A DNA stretch of 64,000 nt from Eubacterium plexicaudatum ASF492. GTDB taxonomy: Bacteria; Bacillota; Clostridia; Lachnospirales; Lachnospiraceae. The position numbers were made by a program, and so were the translations under genes. Where the stretch lies: assembly GCF_000364225.2 (NCBI RefSeq), contig NZ_AQFT02000001.1:3119501-3183500 (forward strand). Reading direction: 5' to 3'. The notes beneath the pieces were generated by a model that saw nothing but the letters and a program-made list of their open reading frames with translations, did not search any database and was not told where the DNA came from. Shown piece by piece: positions 55,713-64,000 of this stretch (position 1 is its first letter; the number at the start of each line of letters is the position of its first letter).

Positions 55713-56618
55713 CTATTCATGCACTGCCCCGATCAGTTCGTTAATATCCTGAATTCTTTCGGTTACCATAAACTGTCGGATGTCGTTAATAATGTCAACC
55801 GTTGCCGTCGGATTTGCAAAATTGGCTGTTCCGACTGCCACAGCGGTAGCTCCTGCCAGCATCAGTTCCAGTGCATCCTCCGCATTCATAACCCCGCCCA
55901 TTCCGATAATTGGAATGTTTACCGCATGAGACGCTTCGTAAACCATTCGTACCGCTACCGGATGAACCGCCGGTCCGGAAAGTCCTCCGGTCCGATTTGC
56001 CAGTGCAAATCTGCGTGATTTGACATCAATCTTCATCCCTGTCAGCGTATTGATCAAAGATACGGCATCCGCGCCGGCCGCTTCCACCGCCTTGGCCATC
56101 TCCCCGATGTTCGTCACATTCGGGCTCAGCTTTACCACAATCGGATGCTTGGATATTTTACGAATTTCTTTTGTAATATGCGCCGCCATATTTGGAGCCT
56201 GTCCAAACGCAATGCCTCCTTCTTTTACATTCGGACACGAAATATTAACTTCCAGCATATCTACAGGCTGATCTTTTAAGCGTTCCGCCACTTCCAGATA
56301 ATCGTATACGCTCCTTCCGCATATGTTAACTATCACTTTTGTATCATATTGCCGCAAAAACGGAAGATCCCGTTTGATCAGTACATCCACACCCGGATTT
56401 TGCAGTCCGACGGCATTTAGCATGCCGCCATATACTTCTGCGACTCTCGGCGTCGGATTTCCTTCCCAAGGTACATTTGCCACACCTTTCGTAATAACGC
56501 CGCCCAGACAGTTTAAATCTATAAACTGTGCATATTCCTGACCGGAGCCAAACGTTCCGGATGCTGTCAGTATTGGATTTTTCAATGTAACTCCTGCAAT
56601 CGTTACTTTTGTATTCAT
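55713..56618 (-). CDS. pyrD: Dihydroorotate dehydrogenase B, catalytic subunit
   Basis: 301 residues. Oxidises dihydroorotate to orotate with FMN. It shows the class 1B pattern: PILTASGTFGSGQEY, EVNISCPNVKEGG with the catalytic Cys, and GLSGPAVHPVAVRMVYE plus IIGMGGVMNAEDALELMLAG at the FMN phosphate site. It overlaps the pyrK stop by 4 bases, so the two subunits are translated together. Confidence 0.97.
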   Translation of the reverse strand: MNTKVTIAGVTLKNPILTASGTFGSGQEYAQFIDLNCLGGVITKGVANVPWEGNPTPRVAEVYGGMLNAVGLQNPGVDVLIKRDLPFLRQYDTKVIVNICGRSVYDYLEVAERLKDQPVDMLEVNISCPNVKEGGIAFGQAPNMAAHITKEIRKISKHPIVVKLSPNVTNIGEMAKAVEAAGADAVSLINTLTGMKIDVKSRRFALANRTGGLSGPAVHPVAVRMVYEASHAVNIPIIGMGGVMNAEDALELMLAGATAVAVGTANFANPTATVDIINDIRQFMVTERIQDINELIGAVHE

Positions 56619-57388
56619 CCGATCTCCACCTCCCTTGCATCAAACACAGGTCCTTCGGTACAGATTCTTTTGTTGTTCACATGCGTATGTTCATCTTTAT
56701 GTACGGACTTGCAGACACATCCGAGACATGCGCCTACCCCGCATGCCATACGCTCTTCCAGAGAAATCCAGCATTCGATTTCTTTTTCTTGTGCATATCG
56801 TTTCAACGCCTGCAGCATCGGCATCGGCCCGCAGGCATAGATCACATTCGCTTCCAGCTGTTTATCCCGGATAACGTCCAGCACATTGCCACTGACTCCC
56901 AAAGAGCCATCCTGTGTCGCAATATGCACATTGCCATACTGTTCAAACTGATCGCTCAAAAACACCTGTCGGTTTTGATATCCCAGGATAATCTCCTTTT
57001 CACAGTCAAGCTCTTTGGCCAGCTGCAGCAACGGCGGGATTCCGATTCCGCCGCCGATCAGAAACGCTTTTTCCGTTCTCTTCGGATAGCCGTTTCCAAG
57101 TGGTCCGATCACATACAACGGCATTCCTGTCCGCATATAAGAAAATTCATCCGTTCCTTTTCCGGCCACACGGTATACGATACGAATTGCCTGATCTTCT
57201 CTGTCAATCTCACAAATACTGATCGGCCTTGGCAAAAATCTGCTGCCGTCTCTGCAGTAGACTCCGACAAACTGCCCTGCCTGTGCAGACTCCGCTATCT
57301 GATCCGTATGCAGCCACATACTGTAAATATCATTCGCAATCTCCTCCTGCCGGATAATTACAGCTTCTTCTTTAAATTTTCGGGTCAT
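56615..57388 (-). CDS. pyrK: Dihydroorotate dehydrogenase B, electron transfer subunit
   Basis: 257 residues. An FAD domain (RPISICEIDRE) and an NAD domain (AFLIGGGIGIPPLLQLAKEL) precede the 2Fe-2S Cys set CGVGACLGCVCKS and a later Cys (ICTEGPVF). It passes electrons from PyrD to NAD+. The ATG at 57388 has GGAG upstream and lies 19 bases after the pyrF stop. Confidence 0.95.
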   Translation of the reverse strand: MTRKFKEEAVIIRQEEIANDIYSMWLHTDQIAESAQAGQFVGVYCRDGSRFLPRPISICEIDREDQAIRIVYRVAGKGTDEFSYMRTGMPLYVIGPLGNGYPKRTEKAFLIGGGIGIPPLLQLAKELDCEKEIILGYQNRQVFLSDQFEQYGNVHIATQDGSLGVSGNVLDVIRDKQLEANVIYACGPMPMLQALKRYAQEKEIECWISLEERMACGVGACLGCVCKSVHKDEHTHVNNKRICTEGPVFDAREVEIG

Positions 57389-57407
57389 TTTCCGCACTCC
57401 CTTCTTT

Positions 57408-58337
57408 TCACTTTGCCGCCTGCAGCGCTCCGTTAATATCCGCAATCATATCAAGCACCGCCTGTCTGGATGCATCTGCATAATTGACCGGTGAAAATCG
57501 TGCATACTGCTCCTGTTTATATGCTGCAATAATTCCTCTGGAAGAATTTACAATGGCTCCCAGTCCGTCTTCGTTAAAATAATGCACCAGGTCGGCGCCT
57601 GTTCCACCCTGTGCGCCATATCCCGGCACGAGAATCAGTGTCTTTGGCATGACTTTGCGCATGATTTTACCGGCCTGCGGATATGTCGCACCTACGACAG
57701 CTCCGATATAGCTGTAATCCTCTCCCATATGCTGATTTCCCCACTCCGCAACTTTTTCTCCCACATGTTCGTAGAGCGGTCTGCCGTCAATCAGACGGTC
57801 CTGAAATTCTCCGCCGGATGGATTTGAAGTTTTTACAAGGATAAACAGGCCTTTGTTCTCCTCCTTGCAGACATCCAGAAACGGCTGTACGCCGTCGATG
57901 CCAAAATACGGATTGACCGTCGCAAAGTCTTCGTTAAAGGCCGTATATTGCCTGCTTCCAACCGTAACCTTTCCCAGATGAGCCGTCGCATATGCCGCAG
58001 ATGTGGATCCGATATCGCCGCGTTTTACATCTCCGATTACAACCAGATCTTTTTCGTGACAGTAGTCGACTGTTTTTTGGAACGCCTTTAGCCCTTCGAT
58101 TCCGAGCTGTTCATACAGTGCAATCTGCGGCTTCACTGCCGGTATCAGATCACAGACACTGTCAATAATTCCTTTGTTAAACTGCCAGATCGCATCTGCC
58201 GCGCCTTCCAGCGTTTCTCCATATGCATCATAAGACTGTTTTAACAGATGCTGTGGCACAAAAGAAAGCATCGGATCCAGTCCTACTACAATCGGCGCCG
58301 TCGTTTTTTTTATTTTTTCCATCAACTTGTTAATCAT
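57408..58337 (-). CDS. pyrF: Orotidine 5'-phosphate decarboxylase, type 2
   Basis: 309 residues, longer than type 1 enzymes. It makes UMP from OMP. The signature VIGDVKRGDIGSTSAAYA includes the catalytic Lys/Asp set, and GAVVGATYPQ with LVPGYGAQGG binds phosphate. It lies between pyrC and pyrK in a same-strand cluster. Confidence 0.96.
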   Translation of the reverse strand: MINKLMEKIKKTTAPIVVGLDPMLSFVPQHLLKQSYDAYGETLEGAADAIWQFNKGIIDSVCDLIPAVKPQIALYEQLGIEGLKAFQKTVDYCHEKDLVVIGDVKRGDIGSTSAAYATAHLGKVTVGSRQYTAFNEDFATVNPYFGIDGVQPFLDVCKEENKGLFILVKTSNPSGGEFQDRLIDGRPLYEHVGEKVAEWGNQHMGEDYSYIGAVVGATYPQAGKIMRKVMPKTLILVPGYGAQGGTGADLVHYFNEDGLGAIVNSSRGIIAAYKQEQYARFSPVNYADASRQAVLDMIADINGALQAAK

Positions 58338-58362
58338 GCTCTTACCTCGTTTTCTTGTTTAT

Positions 58363-59640
58363 TTATGTTGCTTCATATATAATCTCTCCGCCAGCAATCG
58401 TCGCCCGGACCGCTCCGGTTACGGTACGTCCGTGAAACGGCGTATTTCTGCTTTTGGAGGCAAATCGGGAAGCATCTATCGTATATGTTTTTTCCGGATC
58501 GAAAATAACGATATCTGCCGTCTTTCCTTCCTGCAGACTTCCTTTGTCTATGCCAATCACCCGTGCAGGATGATAGCTCATTTTTTCAGCCATCTGCATA
58601 GGCGTCAGATATCCGCCCAGCACAAGTTCCGTATACGTCAGCGCAGCAGCTGTTTCCAGTCCGACAATTCCAAACGGCGCCCGCAGCATCGAATCGTTCT
58701 TCTCATCTTTTGCATGCGGCGCATGATCCGTCGCAATCACATCTATAATATCCTGCTTTAATCCCTGCCGCAGCGCTTCCACATCTTCTTTTGTACGCAG
58801 CGGAGGATTCATTTTATAATTCGTATCTCCCGTCGGCATGTCATCCGAGCTGAGTGTAAAATGATGCGGACATACTTCCGCAGACACCCGGTTTCCTCTG
58901 GCTTTTGCCATTTTTACAATTTCCACGCTTTCTTTTGTAGAACAGTGGCATAAATGCAGCCTGGCTCCCGTCTCTTTCGCCAGCTGCACGTCTCTTATAA
59001 TAATTACATTTTCCACACTGTTCGTAATACCCGGCAGTTCACTCTTTTGTGCATTTTCATCCGCATTCACGACACCGCCGTTTACAAGATTTTTATCTTC
59101 GCAGTGCGACAGCACCGGAATATCCAGCCGGTTCGCCAGCTTCATGGCTTCCTGCAGCACATACGCGTTCATAACGGATTTGCCATCCTCACTGATCGCC
59201 GGACTGCCTGCCCGAACCATTTTTTCAATATCCGCCAGCTGCAGTCCTTCCATTTTTTTCGTAATTGCTCCGGCCTGCAAAATATTTACCTTTGTTACAC
59301 TTTTTGCCTTATTATGCACGTAATTTACGACATCGGCATTATCCACGACCGGTTTTGTATTCGGCATTGCCACGATCGTCGTATATCCGCCATGCGCAGC
59401 TGCCGCGGCACCGGTAACTACCGTTTCTTTTCGTTCAAATCCCGGATCCCGCAGATGTACATGCAGATCAATAAATCCTGGCATGACAAAGCATCCGCCC
59501 GCATCAATCTGCCGGTCTGCGGATTCTTGTATATCCGGCATTACTTTTGCTATCTTTCCATCCCGTACCAATACATCGGCCACCATATCCTGCTTTGCAG
59601 CCGGATCTATGACACGACCATTTTTAATTAGAAGCGTCAT
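58363..59640 (-). CDS. pyrC: Dihydroorotase
   Basis: 425 residues, type I. Zinc ligands are in GFIDLHVHLRDPG, and further His residues in PVLSHCED and LHLCHCST. The catalytic Asp is in VIATDHAPH. It closes carbamoyl aspartate to dihydroorotate. It is the first gene of the cluster; its promoter lies 70 bases upstream. carA/B and pyrB are not in the window. Confidence 0.97.
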   Translation of the reverse strand: MTLLIKNGRVIDPAAKQDMVADVLVRDGKIAKVMPDIQESADRQIDAGGCFVMPGFIDLHVHLRDPGFERKETVVTGAAAAAHGGYTTIVAMPNTKPVVDNADVVNYVHNKAKSVTKVNILQAGAITKKMEGLQLADIEKMVRAGSPAISEDGKSVMNAYVLQEAMKLANRLDIPVLSHCEDKNLVNGGVVNADENAQKSELPGITNSVENVIIIRDVQLAKETGARLHLCHCSTKESVEIVKMAKARGNRVSAEVCPHHFTLSSDDMPTGDTNYKMNPPLRTKEDVEALRQGLKQDIIDVIATDHAPHAKDEKNDSMLRAPFGIVGLETAAALTYTELVLGGYLTPMQMAEKMSYHPARVIGIDKGSLQEGKTADIVIFDPEKTYTIDASRFASKSRNTPFHGRTVTGAVRATIAGGEIIYEAT

Positions 59641-59708
59641 TTCTGATTCCTTTCCGCATAATCACATATGCACCAATTCTGATTTTCCAGACATGCTGAT
59701 CTGTTACT

Positions 59709-59737
59709 ATCATACCATAGTTAAAAATGTTCAGCAA
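59709..59737 (-). promoter_or_regulatory. Promoter of the pyrC-F-K-D cluster
   Basis: On the minus strand TTGCTG (59737-59732) and TATGAT (59714-59709) are 17 bases apart. The leader of about 60 bases shows no PyrR-type anti-terminator fold. Confidence 0.6.
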
Positions 59738-59772
59738 CAGCAATATTCATACCGAATTCTTACAAAATACAA

Positions 59773-59812
59773 AACGGGCCGGAAACTGTTTTCAGATTCC
59801 TGGCCCGCGGTT
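59773..59812 (-). terminator. Terminator of the TPR lipoprotein gene
   Basis: CGGGCC-GGAA and TTCC-TGGCCCG pair with a one-base bulge. The minus strand continues with CCCGTTTTGTATTTTG. It lies just after the stop at 59816. Confidence 0.75.
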
Positions 59813-59815
59813 TGT

Positions 59816-60769
59816 TTATCTTGTTTTTAAAAATAAATATTCCCTCTGTGCCGCCACGTCATTTGGATAACTTTCCAGATAGGCTTCCATCTCCTGCTTT
59901 GCGGCATCAAAATTTCCCATATACTCAAAAGCGGCAATCTTCCCTGCCCAAAGCTCTCTCTTATTGATTACATTTTTGCAGGCCATACCTTCCTCAAACC
60001 ACGCGATTGCCTGTTCATAGTCTTTATTCTCAAACGCAATCTGCCCAAGTTCATACAAGATCTTGGAATCGTTTGGATTTTCTTCCAGATAGGCCTGGTA
60101 ATAAGACTTTGCCTCTTCATTTTTTCCCTGTGCCTGAAACACTCTGCCCAGATACAGGTTCGCTGTCGTCTCTTTTTTATCAAGCGCCGCGTTCAGTTCC
60201 GACTCTGCCTTTTCATAATCACCGCTTACAAAATAAAGCCTTCCGCGAGACAGATATGCAGCCGCATCGTCCCCTTTCATTTTCAGTCCCTGTTCCAGAT
60301 ATCCGGCCGCATCATCTAACAGCCCTGCCATAACAAGCTGTTCATAAATACCCGCATACATCTGCCCGTTATCCTTCTCATATTCCGCCGCATTTTTAAA
60401 ATCGGCTGCGGCCTGATCCGGCTGACCCGCACTCATATACGCACAGCCACGCAGATAGTAAGCGTCCGCATTTTTCTTATCATATTCAATAATCGCACTG
60501 TAAGTGGCAATCGCATCCGTAACTTTCCCGGTCTCCATCTGCGCATACGCTTTATAAAAGTTAATGTCCTCTTCCAAATTCGACACAATGCCAACGCGCT
60601 CCTGCAGCGCCATATCAAAAGCTTTGACCGCCCCTTCATAATCTTCCTGATCAATCCGCTCCAGGCCGGTCTGTCTGTACGCCTGTTCCTGCTCGATCTG
60701 CTTTTCATCCCCGCAGCCGCCGCATGCCAGCAGAAAAGCAGCTGCGGCGGTACAGATTAAAGCTCGCAA
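59816..60769 (-). CDS. TPR-repeat lipoprotein
   Basis: About 317 residues. The signal peptide [15 protein letters not shown] ends in a lipobox with Cys at about residue 16, so the protein should be lipid-anchored outside the membrane. At least six tetratricopeptide repeats follow, for example [33 protein letters not shown] and [17 protein letters not shown] proteins hold complexes together. I chose a TTG at 60769, overlapping the asnS stop; it has only a weak ribosome site. Function unknown. Confidence 0.85.
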   Translation of the reverse strand: MRALICTAAAAFLLACGGCGDEKQIEQEQAYRQTGLERIDQEDYEGAVKAFDMALQERVGIVSNLEEDINFYKAYAQMETGKVTDAIATYSAIIEYDKKNADAYYLRGCAYMSAGQPDQAAADFKNAAEYEKDNGQMYAGIYEQLVMAGLLDDAAGYLEQGLKMKGDDAAAYLSRGRLYFVSGDYEKAESELNAALDKKETTANLYLGRVFQAQGKNEEAKSYYQAYLEENPNDSKILYELGQIAFENKDYEQAIAWFEEGMACKNVINKRELWAGKIAAFEYMGNFDAAKQEMEAYLESYPNDVAAQREYLFLKTR

Positions 60770-62147
60770 TTGTTTACCGTTCTCGGGAATGGCAGGACAT
60801 CCCGGATATTTTGCATTCCTGTTAAATACATGACGCACCGTTCAAAGCCAAGCCCAAACCCTGCATGTCTTGTTGAGCCGTATTTACGCAAATCCAGATA
60901 AAACGCGTAATCTTCTTCATTCAGTCCCAGTTCCTGAATTCTTGTCAGCAGCTTGTCATAATCATCTTCACGCTGGCTGCCGCCGATAATCTCCCCGATC
61001 CCAGGCACCAGACAGTCTACGGCTGCAACTGTCTTTTCATCTTCATTCAGCTTCATATAAAATGCTTTGATCTCCTTTGGATAATCATAGACAAATACCG
61101 GACGCTTAAATACCGTTTCTGTCAGATAGCGTTCATGCTCCGTCTGCAAATCCGCACCCCAGGATACTTTATAATCAAATTTGCCGTTGTTTTTCTCCAG
61201 AATCTTAACCGCTTCCGTATAAGACACTCTTGCAAAATCGGAATTTTTCACATGTTCCAGACGTTCCAGCAGTCCCTTGTCCACAAACTGGTTAAAAAAT
61301 GCCATTTCTTCCGGTGCGTGCTCCAGCACATAGCCGATAATATATTTCAGCATACTTTCGGCAAGCATCATGTCATCTTCCAGATCTGCAAACGCAATCT
61401 CCGGCTCAATCATCCAAAATTCGGCCGCATGCCTTGTCGTATTGGAATTTTCCGCACGAAACGTCGGCCCAAACGTATAAATGTTTTTGAATGCCATCGC
61501 ATACGTTTCTCCGTTTAACTGCCCGCTGACCGTAAGATTGGTCGGTTTTCCAAAGAAATCCGAGGAATAGTCAATGCCGCCATCTTCCAGCTTCGGCAGA
61601 TTCTGTAAATCCATCGACGTTACCTGGAACATTTCTCCGGCTCCTTCACAGTCGCTGCCCGTAATAATCGGCGTATGCACATATACAAAGTCCCGCTCCT
61701 GGAAAAATTTGTGTATCGCATAAGCGGTCAGCGAACGTACCCGAAACACTGCTTCAAACGTATTAGTACGTGGTCTTAAATGTGAAATCGTTCTTAAATA
61801 TTCAAACGTATGCCTTTTTTTCTGCAGCGGATAATCCGGTGAAGAATTTCCTTCTATGAGAATTTCTTTTGCCTGTATCTCAAACGGCTGCTTGGCATCC
61901 GGTGTTGCGACAAACGTACCTGTAACGATCAATGCCGCTCCCACATTGATTTTTCCGATTTCCTCAAAGTTCGCAAGTCCGTCCCCGTATACTACCTGTA
62001 CCGGTTCAAAAATGTGCCGTCGTTAATCACAATAAATCCAAACGCTTTTGACTTGCGGTTGCTGCGTACCCACCCGCCAATCGTTACTTCTTTGTCCGTA
62101 AACTGCTGCTGTCCGCGAAACAGTTCTCTGATATTTGTCAGTTCCAT
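60757..62147 (-). CDS. asnS: Asparaginyl-tRNA synthetase, one frameshift
   Basis: 463 residues after repair, normal for the family. The N-terminal OB fold reads [20 protein letters not shown]. Class II motif 2 is [20 protein letters not shown]. Motif 3 is [20 protein letters not shown]. It charges tRNA-Asn. The run of five A at 62008-62012 needs one base; repair gives [18 protein letters not shown] chose the ATG at 62147, about 10 bases after GGAAGGGG. Being essential, it is unlikely to be truly broken. Confidence 0.96.
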
Positions 62148-62205
62148 TACTGCCATCCCCTTCCACTTTCTTTCTCATTTATTAAATCATTATTGTATAA
62201 AATGG

Positions 62206-63414
62206 TTAAGACTGTTCCGCACCGTCCGGTGCAACGCCATACCGAATCTCTGCGTTTTCAATAACCAGGTCAAGCGCCCGGTTGCATACAAACACTTTTC
62301 GCTCATAAGTTTCCCCGGATTTTGCGGTTACACCGTTAGCCTTGTAAAAATCTTCCGCTGATGCATATCCATTCGCTTCCATCTGCTGCTGCACATAATC
62401 CTGAAACGCTTCCTCTTCCAGTTTGACGCCTTCCTCCTGCGCAATTGCTTCCAATATAAGCTCCGTCTGCAAATTTGTTTTTACTTCATTCGCAATATCC
62501 GAACGGAAATCTTCTTCTGTCATTCCATTGTAATTCGTAGTCAGAAAATCCTTCAGTGTTGTTCCGTCAGTGCAGTTGCGGTTTGTAAATATGAGTATGG
62601 AATCCTCAAGGCGTGCTTCCATCAGCTCGTCCGGTATCGTTACTTTGCTGTTTTCCAGCAGAATGTTGATCACTTCCTGCCTTGTATCCTTTTCCTTATT
62701 TGTCTTATTTTCTTCTTTCAGATAGCTTTTTACTTTTTCCTTATATTCTTCTACCGTATCACAATCATAATTTTGCCGTACAAATTCATCATTCAGTTCA
62801 AACTTCGCGTCCGGATCTTCCACCACAATTTTATTCACTTTAACCGTAAATACAACTGCCGCACCGGCCAGATCCGCACTCGGATAATTTTCCGGAAAAG
62901 ACAAATCCAGGTCCACGGTCTGTCCGACTTTTACTCCGACCAGCCCTTCCTCAAATCCATCAATAAAGCTATTGGAGCCGATCGTCAGATTGTATCCTGA
63001 GGCCGTTCCGCCCTCAAAAGCAACACCGTCTTTTTTTCCTTCATAATCAATATTTACGGTATCGCCTTCTTCTACTTTTTTCTTATCGGTATCCTTATAA
63101 ACCGGCTGCGCGTTATACTGAGCCATACCAAGCGCATAATCATCGACCCGTTCTTTTGTCACTTTGTAATCATTCGGCAACGACACCTGCAACCCGGAAT
63201 ATTTCCCCAGTGTCACACACTTTTTCACATCATAGGAAACCTGATCCGCTTTCGCCGTTGCATTTTCCTCATTATCTAATGCTTCTGTCTGTTTATCATC
63301 TGTCTGCGTACCTGCCTGATTATCGTTTTGCTTCTCTTTTCCGCATGCCCCTGCCGATACGGAAAGCACGGCTGCAAGCAGCACCATCATCATCTTTTTT
63401 TCATAGCATTTCAT
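62206..63414 (-). CDS. Peptidyl-prolyl isomerase lipoprotein, trigger-factor-like
   Basis: 402 residues. A signal peptide with a lipobox-like SAGAC leads into an acidic linker. An FKBP-type domain follows (VEEGDTVNIDYEGKKDGVAF, SNSFIDGFEEGLVGVKVGQT) and then a trigger-factor C-terminal domain (LNDEFVRQNYDCDTVEEYKE, ITIPDELMEARLEDSI-like). It probably helps fold secreted proteins at the membrane surface. No ribosome-binding domain is present, which separates it from true trigger factor. Confidence 0.92.
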   Translation of the reverse strand: MKCYEKKMMMVLLAAVLSVSAGACGKEKQNDNQAGTQTDDKQTEALDNEENATAKADQVSYDVKKCVTLGKYSGLQVSLPNDYKVTKERVDDYALGMAQYNAQPVYKDTDKKKVEEGDTVNIDYEGKKDGVAFEGGTASGYNLTIGSNSFIDGFEEGLVGVKVGQTVDLDLSFPENYPSADLAGAAVVFTVKVNKIVVEDPDAKFELNDEFVRQNYDCDTVEEYKEKVKSYLKEENKTNKEKDTRQEVINILLENSKVTIPDELMEARLEDSILIFTNRNCTDGTTLKDFLTTNYNGMTEEDFRSDIANEVKTNLQTELILEAIAQEEGVKLEEEAFQDYVQQQMEANGYASAEDFYKANGVTAKSGETYERKVFVCNRALDLVIENAEIRYGVAPDGAEQS

Positions 63415-63483
63415 CCCTTCTTAGAATTTTTAAAACCACTTCTTTCTACAATAACACACATTTGTGAAAATTTAAAGTTTTTA

Positions 63484-63512
63484 TTGCTTTATATAAAAAA
63501 AAATGCTATAAT
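63484..63512 (+). promoter_or_regulatory. Promoter of the gene at 63552
   Basis: TTGCTT (63484-63489) and TATAAT (63507-63512) are 17 bases apart. Transcription would start near 63520. Confidence 0.7.
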
Positions 63513-63551
63513 CTCTTACAGTTTAGAAATGAAACAGAGGAGGAAAACCAC

Positions 63552-64000
63552 GTGAACACCTGGCAGATCGTTTTACTTATCATTATTGCCGTACTGTTGG
63601 CAGTATTGGTCGCCCTTTATTTTCTGGGGAAAAGGCTCCAAAAGAAAAAAGATGAGTCGGACCGTCAAATGGAAGCTGCTTCTCAGACTATCCCCATGCT
63701 GATTATTGATAAGAAAAAATGAAACTCAAAGAAGCCGGCCTTCCCCCTATTGTATACGAACAGACACCAAAACTCCTGCGCCGCCAGAAAGTACCGGTTG
63801 TCAAAGCAAAAGTCGGACCGAGAATTCAGACCTTTTTATGTGACGCCGCTGTTTTTGACGATATTCCGCTGAAAAAGAAGTACGTGTAACAGCCAGCGGT
63901 TTATACATCACCGGAGTAAAGGGACTCCGTAAACCATTGGAAAAAGCGGAAAAGCCGAAAAAAAAGAAATTCTTCCAGCGTATGCAGGACAAAGCAAAAG
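63552..64000 (+). CDS. Membrane-anchored hypothetical protein, two frameshifts, cut by window edge
   Basis: At least 149 residues after repair. A GTG start follows GAGGAGG by 8 bases. One N-terminal membrane segment (IVLLIIIAVLLAVLVALYFL) is followed by a basic stretch and a soluble domain (MLIIDKKKMKLKEAGLPPIV, AKVGPRIQTFLCDAAVFDDI) ending in a Lys-rich tail. Runs at 63714-63719 (A6) and 63872-63876 (A5) each need one base. Proteins like this are conserved in Lachnospiraceae without known function. Confidence 0.8.

Noticed and set aside
59641-59708. PyrR attenuator before pyrC
   Set aside because: The leader is about 60 bases and shows no competing anti-terminator and terminator stems.
62148-62205. 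T-box leader before asnS
   Set aside because: The gap is only 58 bases, too short for a T-box, and none of its conserved elements is present.
63801-63992. Minus-strand frame of 63 codons at the right edge
   Set aside because: It is antisense to the membrane-anchored protein, whose repaired frame runs through the same bases.

Overview
The window looks like a Lachnospiraceae (Bacillota, Clostridia) chromosome segment. This rests on gene content: a formate-tetrahydrofolate ligase, a pyrC-pyrF-pyrK-pyrD cluster, a DUF1836 gene, a YerC-type TrpR-like regulator, a GH25 lysozyme with SH3 domains, and a DUF2815/DUF2800/family A polymerase prophage module typical of gut clostridia. No rRNA, tRNA or CRISPR array was seen. 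The species cannot be fixed from the sequence alone.

Layout. (1) Positions 1-23130 are the replication, packaging and head part of a prophage, all on the minus strand. Early genes lie on the right (sigma-like factor, RecB-like nuclease, SSB-like protein, polymerase, primase-helicase, VRR-NUC, SNF2 helicase). Next come HNH nuclease, small terminase, two DNA methyltransferases and a cargo islet (amidoligase, cyclotransferase and small proteins). Large terminase, portal, ClpP-type protease and capsid run off the left edge. An IS200-like element splits the SNF2 helicase. No integrase is visible. (2) 23131-28365 holds two hairpin terminators and an unexplained structured stretch, then a winged-helix protein, two SAM methyltransferases, dihydroxy-acid dehydratase and a FadR-type GntR regulator. 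(3) 28366-32616 is a compact AT-rich island bounded by 175-bp direct repeats. One repeat contains the 3' end of an rlmD/trmA-like gene. The island carries a serine recombinase and a three-gene operon: a KwaA-like membrane protein, a KwaB-like DUF4868 protein (Kiwa anti-phage system) and a third protein with a QxK-type nuclease motif, not part of the two-gene system as I know it. (4) 32575-64000 is ordinary core chromosome: rRNA methyltransferase, pcrA, cell-wall enzymes, fhs, alcohol dehydrogenase, BlaI/BlaR1 pair, MoxR-DUF58-transglutaminase operon, pyrimidine operon, asnS and a PPIase lipoprotein.

Reading frames. Seventeen genes, including pcrA and asnS, are broken at 26 homopolymer runs. 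Twenty-four are repaired by adding exactly one base to the run; the other two need one base fewer or two more. After repair every gene has a length divisible by three and an expected family sequence. I read this as a systematic homopolymer length error in the sequence, not gene decay, and give whole-gene coordinates with the run position for each. The SNF2 gene is different: a real insertion breaks it.

How the genes work together: the prophage encodes nearly a full replisome plus packaging and two methyltransferases that could mark its DNA. The island probably protects the host from other phages. The core genes feed one-carbon metabolism, pyrimidine synthesis and envelope maintenance.
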